Notes under the pieces: model-generated
The model's input: the letters and a program-made list of their open reading frames with translations, nothing else
Databases searched by the model: none
What the model was told of the DNA's origin: nothing
Shown here: piece after piece, positions 1 through 6,529 of the stretch
How the letters are laid out: the number at the start of each line of letters is the position of its first letter
How positions within the stretch are numbered: the stretch's first letter is position 1
Assembly: GCA_002358975.1 (NCBI GenBank)
Contig: DEPX01000206.1
Location: 10,976-17,504, forward strand
Direction: 5' to 3'
DNA: 6,529 nt
Origin: Micrococcaceae bacterium UBA3381
GTDB taxonomy: Bacteria; Actinomycetota; Actinomycetes; Actinomycetales; Micrococcaceae
Made by a program: the position numbers and the translations under genes

Positions 1-264
1 GATGCTGCTGCAACAGCCGAAAAGGCCGAGTCTTCAGACAAGGCACCCAACGATGAGGCGCCCGATACCGAGCCAGCGCACGAAGAACTTCCTGAACTTC
101 AACGACCAGAAGCTGAAGAGGATGGAGCAGAATTGCTCGTGCATTCGTTAAGCGATGACAATCAAATTGTCCCGGAGGAACCAACTACCCAAGACTCAGC
201 TGAAGATGAAGATACTCAGCCAATTTCTTGGGCAGCTGTCCGGGAGAACCTGAACGCCGATTAG
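1..264 (+). CDS. C-terminal acidic tail of an unidentified protein (5' end outside window)
   Basis: Frame 1 is open from the first base to a TAG at 262-264, giving the last 87 residues of a protein that begins upstream of the window. About 27 of the 87 residues are Asp or Glu and only 4 are Lys or Arg. The segment is rich in Ala, Pro and Thr, has no cysteine or hydrophobic membrane stretch, and looks intrinsically disordered. The only less acidic part is the last dozen residues (ISWAAVRENLNAD). Its codons (GCN, GAA/GAG, CCN) and clean stop fit a real coding end. No domain is visible, so I assign no function. The gene converges on adnB and the two stop codons overlap. In some relatives a phosphotransferase-like gene sits near adnAB, but nothing in these 87 residues tests that idea. 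Confidence 0.75.
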   Translation, partial: DAAATAEKAESSDKAPNDEAPDTEPAHEELPELQRPEAEEDGAELLVHSLSDDNQIVPEEPTTQDSAEDEDTQPISWAAVRENLNAD

Positions 265-3200
265 CGCTCGCCGAATGCATTTAACAGGATAGTTTCGAGT
301 TCTTCACCGGAAGCAAAGGCATGCGGTGCCTTTTCCACCCCATGGGCTAGATAAACAAACCGCCCGGTAATATTTTCCAGTGGAATATCGTGCAATCGGG
401 CCCAGGCCAGCCGATAGATCGCCAATTGCAAGCTCCGCTGGGGCATCTCGCGGTCAGTCGGGATACGACCAGTTTTCCAGTCCACCAGCTCCCAGGTGGC
501 AGCCGGGTCAAACTCGATATCGGGGTCTCCCCCGGTGCGAAACACCGCGTCAATACGTCCACGTAGTGTCAAACCCAATAGTGAGGTCTCGACGGCCGCT
601 TCAATCATCACCGGGACACGCTGAGCCCACTGTGATGCCTGAAATTTTTCGCGCAGTTCAGCTAGCCCCGTTGCTTGGTCCCAATCAGCATCCACGAGTT
701 CTTCAGTTTCTTCAATATCGAACGATGGTGTAAGTCCCGGCATATTACGGGCATAAAATTGCTCAATCCACTCATGGACCAAGGTACCTTCTCGGGCAGC
801 TGCGGTTGGTCGTTGTGGCATGGGACGACGAATTTGTCGGGCTACTGCTTCCGGTTCCTGCGCCAATTGAACAAAACGGCTGGTCGAAATATGTTCGGGC
901 ATATGAATGTCATTCGGCACAGTCATCTGAGCTCGGCTTAATACCCAATCAACCCGTTGTGCCAAGTCCTGCTCCAGGTTTTCTCGCACTCCGGTTGCGG
1001 TTCGGACACGGGCTGCGGCCTGTTCTAAAACGGCCCGGCGCGGATGGCTCCGGCGCACTGACATAGCGTCGCCATCCGGTTCAGGTAGGCGTCCGTCATC
1101 GCGTGCCTCCACACGATACTGTTCGGGCCCATCCAGCGGATCATAAGGCCATTTGGCAACCACCGCACGTGAGCGACGCGGGTTTTCCTCTGGAAATTCG
1201 GTGGCCCAGTATGCTTTTTGATCTAAACCGTGTGCCTCCTGGTAAGCCACCATCTCCGCTAAGAAGACCGACATCTCAGCAGGAGCCTTAGTGGTGCCTT
1301 GCCAATGTGCACCTGAAACCCATAAAAGATGTTTTGCTCGTGTGAAGGCCACATATGCCAAACGCCGGGCTTCAGCCAACTCATGAATTTTTACCTGCTG
1401 TTTTAGGGTTAAGACCTCTCTACCTTGAGTCTCAGTCAACGTTTCGGCCATCTTTTCAGACCAGCCGTCTACACCGGATAACCCTGCCCACTCCCGCACA
1501 TCGGAGGCAGCATCCTGTTCCCATTTCGGCAGAGTGTCGTGGTCTCCTCGCAGCGGCCATGGCAGGTCGCCTCGTGATTTGCTGGTCCACAGGTCATGTT
1601 GGTCACCCGGAAACATGTTTTGATTAAGTCCCGGCACAAAGACGGCATCCCATTCCAGGCCCTTTGATGCGTGCATAGTTAGGAGTTGTACCGCCCCAGG
1701 TTTTGGTTGTTCAGGTGGCATCTCCAAGCCGTCTTCTTCCTCGGCGGCGGTCTCTAGCCACGTCAAAAAGGTAACTAAATCAAGAGTTCGGGTGTGATCA
1801 GCAGAGGCTTGGAAGGTCTCAGCAACTTTCAAAAACTCGTCGAGATAACGTCGGGCATCCATCGATGCGTGGCCGGGGCGGACGGCTACTTCAATGCCCA
1901 GACCGGTGGTTTTTTCAATCTGACGAATCAATGTCGGGATGGGTAAATGGATCTGAGCCATCATGGTGTGCAGTGCTTTGGCGAAACGCTGCATGCGTTG
2001 CAGTCCGACTGCACTAAAAGTTTGTCCTTGCGAGCTGGTCCAGTTGTCCTTTGGCAACCGCAAAATGCCATTAATCATCGACGGATGATCTATGGCTTCC
2101 AAGGGTGACGTTTCGCCATCCAATGGGTCTGTAGCCTTCTGGCGTTCCAATGCGCGGCTATAAGCATTTAGCACCCAAAGGTCCTCTGGGCCAATACGCC
2201 AGCGAGGATTCGACAGCACTCGCACGAGCGCATCAGACGCCTGTGGGTCAGCCAATATTTTCAGAATAGAAACGATTTCGATGACTTCTGGGATCCCTAA
2301 TAAGCCAGCCAGTCCTACCACTTCGTATGATATGCCACGGAATTCCAAGGCTTCGATAAGCGGGGGGAATTGTTTTTTTGCTCTACACAGGATCGCTGCG
2401 GTAGTGGCTCCGTCATTGACACCGAGTTCTGTGATTCGTTCAGCCAAATGCGCTGCTTCGTTATCGGCAGATTCAAACCAGTTGAGTTCAACGGTTCCGG
2501 CATCGGCCCCTGGCCGGGCCTGCAATGTGGGGATGAGTTGGCCGTCTGTGGCCTCATCACGTAGTGGTTGTGCCACGTGGTTGGCCATATCTAAGATGTC
2601 GCGACTGTTCCGCCATGCCGTTGTTAACTCTAGCTGGTTAGCTCCGAAAGCCTCGACGAAAGAAAACAGCTGTCCGGCTGAAGCCCCACGAAAGCCGTAA
2701 ATGGACTGATTTGGGTCCCCTACTGCTGTGACTGAGTGTGGTTGCTGGTCGCCGTCTCCACGTCCAAATAACTGCGAAAATAATTGCAATTGCGCATGCG
2801 AAGTGTCTTGAAATTCATCAAGCAGGACGATTTTATATTTCTGACGCTCAATGGCACGTACTTCTGGCAGCCGCGTCGCGATGGTTGCAGCGTAGCGCAC
2901 CAAATCGCCATAGTCCATGACGTTCTCACGTTTTTTCAGTTCCAAATAGTCGGTGACCATATCAGCGATTTTGGAACGTAACTTGAGCATGGTGAACACC
3001 GATGCGGTGTTTTTACTCATCGCTTTGGCCACCGGCAGCCCCTGCCCGAAGGTAAACATGTCTGCGAGCGCATCGCGGACTTGGTCTGGTTCCACAAGGT
3101 GTTCTGCACAGTCGGCGGCCAATTTCTTGACCGCTTTGATGGTAGATGACAACGGTCGATCCCGAACGTCTGCGGCGATGGTGTCTTGCAGGTCTTCGGA

Positions 3201-3731
3201 AGTTACATCGTTGAGATCCAGCTCGGTATCGTGGTCTTCTACAACGCTAGTGATGTACTGATAAGTCTCGGCTTCACCAATAAGCCGAGCGTCTGGCTCA
3301 ACCCCAATACGTAGGCCGTGTTCGGCCACCAAGGAGTTGGCATAAGAATGGTACGTTGTGACGGTTGCCTGACCGATATCTGAGGTGTCAAAGTCCAGAT
3401 GAATAGCTTCGCGTGCGGCAAGCTGCTCAATGGCATTATTTACTCGTGATTCCAGCTCTCCAGCAGCTTTTCGGGTAAATGTTACACCCAGTACCTCTTC
3501 AGGTCGCACATAACCGTTAGCAATCAGCCAGATGACTCGGTCAGTCATAGTGTGGGTTTTGCCGGATCCGGCCCCGGCCACCACTAATAGCGGCTCAGGG
3601 CCGGCTTCTATGATGGCGGCTTGTTCCACTGTGGGATAGAGACGATCAGGTATCGCCAGGTGACCTTGTAGGAGATCCGTTAGCTCGTGTGCGCTATAGC
3701 GTGGTGGGTGTCCCCATGTTAGACCAGCCAT
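261..3731 (-). CDS. adnB: AdnB-like subunit of the AdnAB helicase-nuclease (UvrD motor + RecB-like nuclease)
   Basis: This is the leading motor subunit of a heterodimeric enzyme that resects DNA double-strand breaks in the cytoplasm before homologous recombination. Counting from the ATG at 3731 (1156 residues), all superfamily 1A helicase motifs are present: Walker A GAGSGKT at 53-59, motif Ia TFTRKAA near 84, motif II LLDEFQDT at 303-310, motif III VGDPNQSIYGFRGA at 337-350, motif IV WRNSRDIL at 373-380, motif V LLTMHASKGLEW at 683-694 and motif VI YVAFTRAKHLL at 793-803. A RecB-like nuclease follows: REGTLVHEW near 980, GRIDAVF (Asp 1061), VDWKTG (Asp 1084, Lys 1086) and QLAIY (Gln 1102, Tyr 1106). 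The nuclease has no cysteine cluster, as expected for AdnB. Length is close to mycobacterial AdnB (about 1100). In that enzyme the AdnB nuclease is thought to cut the 3' strand. An in-frame GTG at 3767 would add 12 residues, but the ATG is preferred because it overlaps the adnA stop. AddA was considered; the adjacent second motor-nuclease gene favours AdnAB. Confidence 0.93.
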   Translation of the reverse strand: MAGLTWGHPPRYSAHELTDLLQGHLAIPDRLYPTVEQAAIIEAGPEPLLVVAGAGSGKTHTMTDRVIWLIANGYVRPEEVLGVTFTRKAAGELESRVNNAIEQLAAREAIHLDFDTSDIGQATVTTYHSYANSLVAEHGLRIGVEPDARLIGEAETYQYITSVVEDHDTELDLNDVTSEDLQDTIAADVRDRPLSSTIKAVKKLAADCAEHLVEPDQVRDALADMFTFGQGLPVAKAMSKNTASVFTMLKLRSKIADMVTDYLELKKRENVMDYGDLVRYAATIATRLPEVRAIERQKYKIVLLDEFQDTSHAQLQLFSQLFGRGDGDQQPHSVTAVGDPNQSIYGFRGASAGQLFSFVEAFGANQLELTTAWRNSRDILDMANHVAQPLRDEATDGQLIPTLQARPGADAGTVELNWFESADNEAAHLAERITELGVNDGATTAAILCRAKKQFPPLIEALEFRGISYEVVGLAGLLGIPEVIEIVSILKILADPQASDALVRVLSNPRWRIGPEDLWVLNAYSRALERQKATDPLDGETSPLEAIDHPSMINGILRLPKDNWTSSQGQTFSAVGLQRMQRFAKALHTMMAQIHLPIPTLIRQIEKTTGLGIEVAVRPGHASMDARRYLDEFLKVAETFQASADHTRTLDLVTFLTWLETAAEEEDGLEMPPEQPKPGAVQLLTMHASKGLEWDAVFVPGLNQNMFPGDQHDLWTSKSRGDLPWPLRGDHDTLPKWEQDAASDVREWAGLSGVDGWSEKMAETLTETQGREVLTLKQQVKIHELAEARRLAYVAFTRAKHLLWVSGAHWQGTTKAPAEMSVFLAEMVAYQEAHGLDQKAYWATEFPEENPRRSRAVVAKWPYDPLDGPEQYRVEARDDGRLPEPDGDAMSVRRSHPRRAVLEQAAARVRTATGVRENLEQDLAQRVDWVLSRAQMTVPNDIHMPEHISTSRFVQLAQEPEAVARQIRRPMPQRPTAAAREGTLVHEWIEQFYARNMPGLTPSFDIEETEELVDADWDQATGLAELREKFQASQWAQRVPVMIEAAVETSLLGLTLRGRIDAVFRTGGDPDIEFDPAATWELVDWKTGRIPTDREMPQRSLQLAIYRLAWARLHDIPLENITGRFVYLAHGVEKAPHAFASGEELETILLNAFGER
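315..334 (+). terminator. Possible intrinsic terminator of the rightward gene, inside the adnB 3' end
   Basis: AAAGGCA at 315-321 pairs perfectly with TGCCTTT at 327-333 around a 5-base loop (TGCGG), and the right arm ends in four T (331-334). The hairpin starts 50 bases after the rightward stop codon, a plausible place for a terminator. The stem is only 7 bp with three G-C pairs, the T-run is short and shared with the stem, and the bases also encode adnB residues (EKAPHAFA). It may therefore be chance. On the minus strand it would sit before the adnB stop, so it is not a likely adnB terminator. Confidence 0.3.
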
Positions 3732-3752
3732 TCGGTTACCTGTTGTCCTTCC
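3719..3752 (-). promoter_or_regulatory. adnA/adnB overlap with ribosome-binding region of adnB
   Basis: The preferred adnB ATG (3731-3729) lies inside the last codons of adnA (GAATGG), 10 bases before the adnA TAA, giving a 13-bp overlap. Upstream on the minus strand are a purine-rich GGAAGG at 3752-3747, 15 nt before the ATG and rather far for a Shine-Dalgarno site, and a weak AGG at 3741-3739 with 7-nt spacing. The GTG at 3767 has no clear Shine-Dalgarno sequence. The arrangement suggests translational coupling, so the two subunits would be made in similar amounts. The overlap is seen directly; the coupling is inferred. Confidence 0.55.
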
Positions 3753-6529
3753 TTGCAGATTGGGCACAGACTTGCCAGTTTGCAGTCCTCTTGCTGATGC
3801 ACAGCATAAAAGTAGGGTCCTTGTACCCAGCGTGCGGCATCAGCGATGTCATTTTCAGCCCAGGTGCGGCCGTTATCCAATGCGGCCTGGGGTTGGATTT
3901 GCACGGTGGCACGATTTTTGCCTAGCTGTATTAAAGCTGCGCCTGCAGGTTCGCTACGATCAACCAGGTCATCGAGTGCACCGGCTTTGACCATGGCTTG
4001 GTAAACGCCCAGCTGCGGCAGACGCGTCATAGTTTCGGCACTGATCTCAGTGGCACCGGTTTTTAAGTCCACTACGTATGGTCGACCTGCTTGGTCGATT
4101 TCTACTCGGTCTATGACACCGTTGAGTTTGACCCGAATGTCGTCTAGGTCAAGATCGACGGTAAGGCGTTGTTCTACGGCAACCAGGCTGCGCGGGCCGA
4201 ATTGTTGTTTGGTTTTGCCACGTCCAGTGGTATATCCGTTTTGCATGCCCGAAACGTATTGGTAGAAAAATTCTAATGCGCGTTGAGCCTTGGCAAATAG
4301 TGCGTCATATTCCCATCCGGGTTCAATACCGGCTTCAGCAGCCAAGATCGGGAATTTTGCTTTGAGTTCCTGCATCATCGGGCCGATCTGCGCAGCTGGG
4401 TATTTTTCAGCGATGGCATGGACAAAAGTCCCAGTAGCAGCAGCAGGTGAGGATTGCGAAGTGGAAATTTGATAGATAAACCATTGCAATGGGGAATGTA
4501 CTGCGGTTTCTACCGTGGAGGGCGAGAGTCGAATTCTGTTGGGTGCACCGGTTTCGTCCACGCCATGAATCGGGTTGTCGGTAGATAACGGGATAAGGCC
4601 CCACCAGTTATCTGGGTCTGCCGCTTGGATCCCTCCGTCGGCTAAGACAGCCAGTGCCTCAGCGGCTTGCTGTGCGTCTGCTTCTAGACATTGGATTTGG
4701 GTTGAACTATCGGTGGCCAGGAGTTCACGTTGGGTCTCTTCGAGTTGCCGACGTAGATGCGTTACGAGCCCCGTCACGGTTAAGGGCGTTGCTACCGTCG
4801 TGTAGGGACGCACTGGATGTTCATTGGTAGGTGACCATGGTGCCAGCCGTTCAATGAACATCGAAGGTTGGTGGTCTGCATCGGCCACTGCGGTGGCGAT
4901 CAACCGGTTGCTTGCCCGTGAAATAGCTGCCGCGAAAGTCCGCAACTCGTCGTGGCGGACTTGGGCGATGCGCTCATTGATGGGCTGTTGGCCAGCGGTG
5001 CCGGTAACTTCTTCAACTAACTCTTGGGTGTGCAGGAGTTGGCCACGTAGCCTCGTGTTAGGCCAGACGCCTTCTTGGACACCGACGACAAACACGGTAT
5101 TCCATTGACGTCCGGCAGATGTAGTTGGGGTCAAGACGGCAACGCCTGACTGGCTTGCACGGGATGATAGGGAGTCCATTGGTAAGTCTTGTTCGGCCAG
5201 ATATTCGGTAAAACCTGCGGCAGTTTGGCCTGGGAATTGCACCACGTAGCGTTCAGCTGCTTCAAACAGCGCCACAGCCGAATCTAGATCACGGTTGGCA
5301 CGAACTGCAGCATCCTGATCATCCCCGAGGGCTTGTTCTTCCCATACAAGACCGACCTCAGGAAGTGCTGCGGACCAGCCAGCCCATAACACCAGCTCGG
5401 CTGAAGCATTATCTTTGATCGTTGATTTGACCATTGCTGCCAGCATGCGACCAATGCGTAACGCTCCCCTGGTATAACGTGGCATTTGGCGTGTGGCATC
5501 AAGAGCCAGCAACTTTTCGGCGTCATCTGGGTGAGCTACGAGTTGATCCAAGAGTTCAGCTGAATTCCGGATACCGTTGGCTTCGCGTTCCGCAGCTAAT
5601 AATCGACGACGTAAATTACGCAGTTCTAAAGGTGTCGAGGCGCCGTAGCGGCCGGTAATGAGCCAGTGTAAATCCGCAGGGTCTAAGCCAGTAGCGGTTT
5701 GAGCAGTACCATGTGCGATGGCATCGGCGGCTGCGGCCAATACTAACAACGGCGCAGCTGCTGGCTGTTGGTTCAGCATAACCTCGGAAATCGAACGCGA
5801 TACCGGGATGGTTTCGGCTTCCAACGCAGTAGCGACTTCTGAGATCTTTGAAGCGGTACGCGCCAGTACTGCCATATCGTCGAAGGCAACCCCGTGGCGA
5901 TGATGCAATTCTAGGATCTGTTGGACAACAAATAAGTGCTCTTGGGTCGGTGAAGCAAGCCGGTGCACAGCAATCTCGGCGGCGTGCTGGGATGGTTTCA
6001 GATCGGTCCGTATATCGGGTAGGCCTGCCACAGCAGGAACTCGACCGACCGTGCGCTGGTAGGCGTGAAGAAGCCGTTCGCCCATACGATACCCAGTGGC
6101 TAAGGTCGTCGTTTTAGCCTCCGGTGACAGTATTTCCGGCCAGTTAACTAAAGCTTGCGGGCGGGCTCCGCGAAAACCCTGGACGGTCGTGTCAGGATTG
6201 GCGGTTATAACGATATCCCGCTTGGTCCCAAGTAATTGGATTAAGCGGTGAATGGCGGGGGTGGCGTCTTGGAAATCGTCAATAACAACATGCTGTATCC
6301 GGGCCGATTCGGTAGCGGCCACCGTTGGATTGGCTTCCCACAGGTCCGCAGCCGAGGTGATCAGCCCTGATGGGTCATAAGCATCGGCGCCGGATAAATC
6401 CAGCACGTCACGGTAGTCTTGCAGAATCGCGGCGGCTATTCGCCACTCAGGTCGTCCTTTAGCGTGACCTAGTGCTTCGAGCTGACCAGGTTGTATACCG
6501 TATTCAGCGCTACGATCAATCAGCTCGCG
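3719..6529 (-). CDS. adnA: AdnA-like subunit of the AdnAB helicase-nuclease (N-terminus outside window)
   Basis: The frame is open from the right edge to a TAA at 3721-3719, giving 936 residues. The missing N-terminus, including Walker A, is probably 150-200 residues. An in-frame GTG at 6406 is internal, because family-like sequence (RPEWRIAAAILQDYRDVLDL) runs across it. Counting from the edge, the motor region shows motif II VIDDFQDA (around 82-89), motif III NPDTTVQGFRGA (111-122), motif IV YRMGERLL (147-154), motif V VLTPTTSAGRQW (465-476) followed by VGVQEGVWPN, and motif VI AAAISRASNRL (532-542). Motifs II, III and V are degenerate compared with AdnB, as fits a lagging motor. The RecB-like nuclease has GTFVHAIAEKYP (700-711), GVIDRVEI (Asp 807), VVDLKTG (Asp 821, Lys 823) and QLGVYQ (839-844), so its catalytic residues look intact. 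In the mycobacterial enzyme the AdnA nuclease cuts the displaced 5' strand. The expected Fe-S cysteines are altered: Ser 679 replaces the first, and Cys 916, 922 and 925 have unusual spacing. The gene precedes adnB in the same transcription unit. Confidence 0.93.
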   Translation of the reverse strand, partial: RELIDRSAEYGIQPGQLEALGHAKGRPEWRIAAAILQDYRDVLDLSGADAYDPSGLITSAADLWEANPTVAATESARIQHVVIDDFQDATPAIHRLIQLLGTKRDIVITANPDTTVQGFRGARPQALVNWPEILSPEAKTTTLATGYRMGERLLHAYQRTVGRVPAVAGLPDIRTDLKPSQHAAEIAVHRLASPTQEHLFVVQQILELHHRHGVAFDDMAVLARTASKISEVATALEAETIPVSRSISEVMLNQQPAAAPLLVLAAAADAIAHGTAQTATGLDPADLHWLITGRYGASTPLELRNLRRRLLAAEREANGIRNSAELLDQLVAHPDDAEKLLALDATRQMPRYTRGALRIGRMLAAMVKSTIKDNASAELVLWAGWSAALPEVGLVWEEQALGDDQDAAVRANRDLDSAVALFEAAERYVVQFPGQTAAGFTEYLAEQDLPMDSLSSRASQSGVAVLTPTTSAGRQWNTVFVVGVQEGVWPNTRLRGQLLHTQELVEEVTGTAGQQPINERIAQVRHDELRTFAAAISRASNRLIATAVADADHQPSMFIERLAPWSPTNEHPVRPYTTVATPLTVTGLVTHLRRQLEETQRELLATDSSTQIQCLEADAQQAAEALAVLADGGIQAADPDNWWGLIPLSTDNPIHGVDETGAPNRIRLSPSTVETAVHSPLQWFIYQISTSQSSPAAATGTFVHAIAEKYPAAQIGPMMQELKAKFPILAAEAGIEPGWEYDALFAKAQRALEFFYQYVSGMQNGYTTGRGKTKQQFGPRSLVAVEQRLTVDLDLDDIRVKLNGVIDRVEIDQAGRPYVVDLKTGATEISAETMTRLPQLGVYQAMVKAGALDDLVDRSEPAGAALIQLGKNRATVQIQPQAALDNGRTWAENDIADAARWVQGPYFYAVHQQEDCKLASLCPICKEGQQVTEWLV

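Noticed and set aside
82..97. Short near-tandem repeat (GAACTTC twice, two bases apart).
   Set aside because: It encodes part of the acidic tail (ELPEL) and is best explained by low-complexity codon use. No further copies were seen.
2281..2700. A 139-codon open frame on the plus strand.
   Set aside because: It lies entirely antisense to conserved adnB helicase sequence, has low-complexity Ser/Ala-rich content, and shows no domain. The other plus-strand open frames within adnA and adnB were rejected for the same reason.
2788..2801. Palindromic stretches (ATTGCAAT and CGCATGCG) around this position.
   Set aside because: They are short, lie inside conserved adnB coding sequence just downstream of motif II, and have no features of a regulatory site or recombination site.
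3732..3767. GTG at 3767 as the adnB start.
   Set aside because: It would give a 49-bp overlap with adnA and has no clear ribosome-binding site. The added residues (MPNLQGRTTGNR) look unlike the conserved start. It remains possible and is noted in the adnB entry.
3719..6406. AdnA starting at the in-frame GTG at 6406.
   Set aside because: The frame stays open for 41 more codons to the window edge, those codons encode family-like sequence, and a start there would remove Walker A. The gene is simply cut by the window.
261..6529. A new anti-phage defence module with UvrD-like and nuclease genes.
   Set aside because: Both proteins match the AdnA and AdnB layout motif by motif, in the usual order and overlap, with no accessory defence genes or mobile-element signs in the window.

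Overview
The window looks like an ordinary chromosomal segment of an actinobacterium. It carries the two overlapping genes of an AdnAB-type helicase-nuclease, an architecture known mainly from Actinobacteria. GC content, counted on a few lines, is only about 52-58%. That is low for the phylum, so a mid-GC member of Micrococcales (Micrococcaceae-like) is my best guess; this is an inference, not an identification.

Layout. Bases 1-264 (+ strand) are the 3' end of a gene that starts outside the window and encodes a strongly acidic, low-complexity C-terminal tail. Its stop codon overlaps the stop codon of the convergent adnB-like gene (261-3731, - strand). adnB in turn overlaps by 13 bp the end of the upstream adnA-like gene (3719-6529, - strand), whose 5' end lies beyond the right edge. 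There is essentially no intergenic DNA. A short hairpin followed by four T, lying inside the 3' end of adnB, is a possible terminator for the rightward gene. I see no RNA genes, mobile elements, CRISPR arrays or sizeable repeats.

How the genes work together. AdnA and AdnB form a heterodimer that binds double-strand break ends, unwinds them 3'->5' and cuts the separated strands, preparing them for homologous recombination. Each subunit has an N-terminal UvrD-like motor and a C-terminal RecB-like nuclease. Here AdnB has a complete set of helicase motifs. AdnA has several degenerate motor motifs, in keeping with its lagging-motor role. Both nuclease active sites look intact.

The one feature that seems unusual is in AdnA. 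The four-cysteine iron-sulfur staple around its nuclease domain is broken: the first cysteine position is Ser, and the C-terminal cysteines are spaced C-x5-C-x2-C rather than C-x2-C-x5-C. Otherwise this is a housekeeping repair locus, and I found no evidence of a new system.
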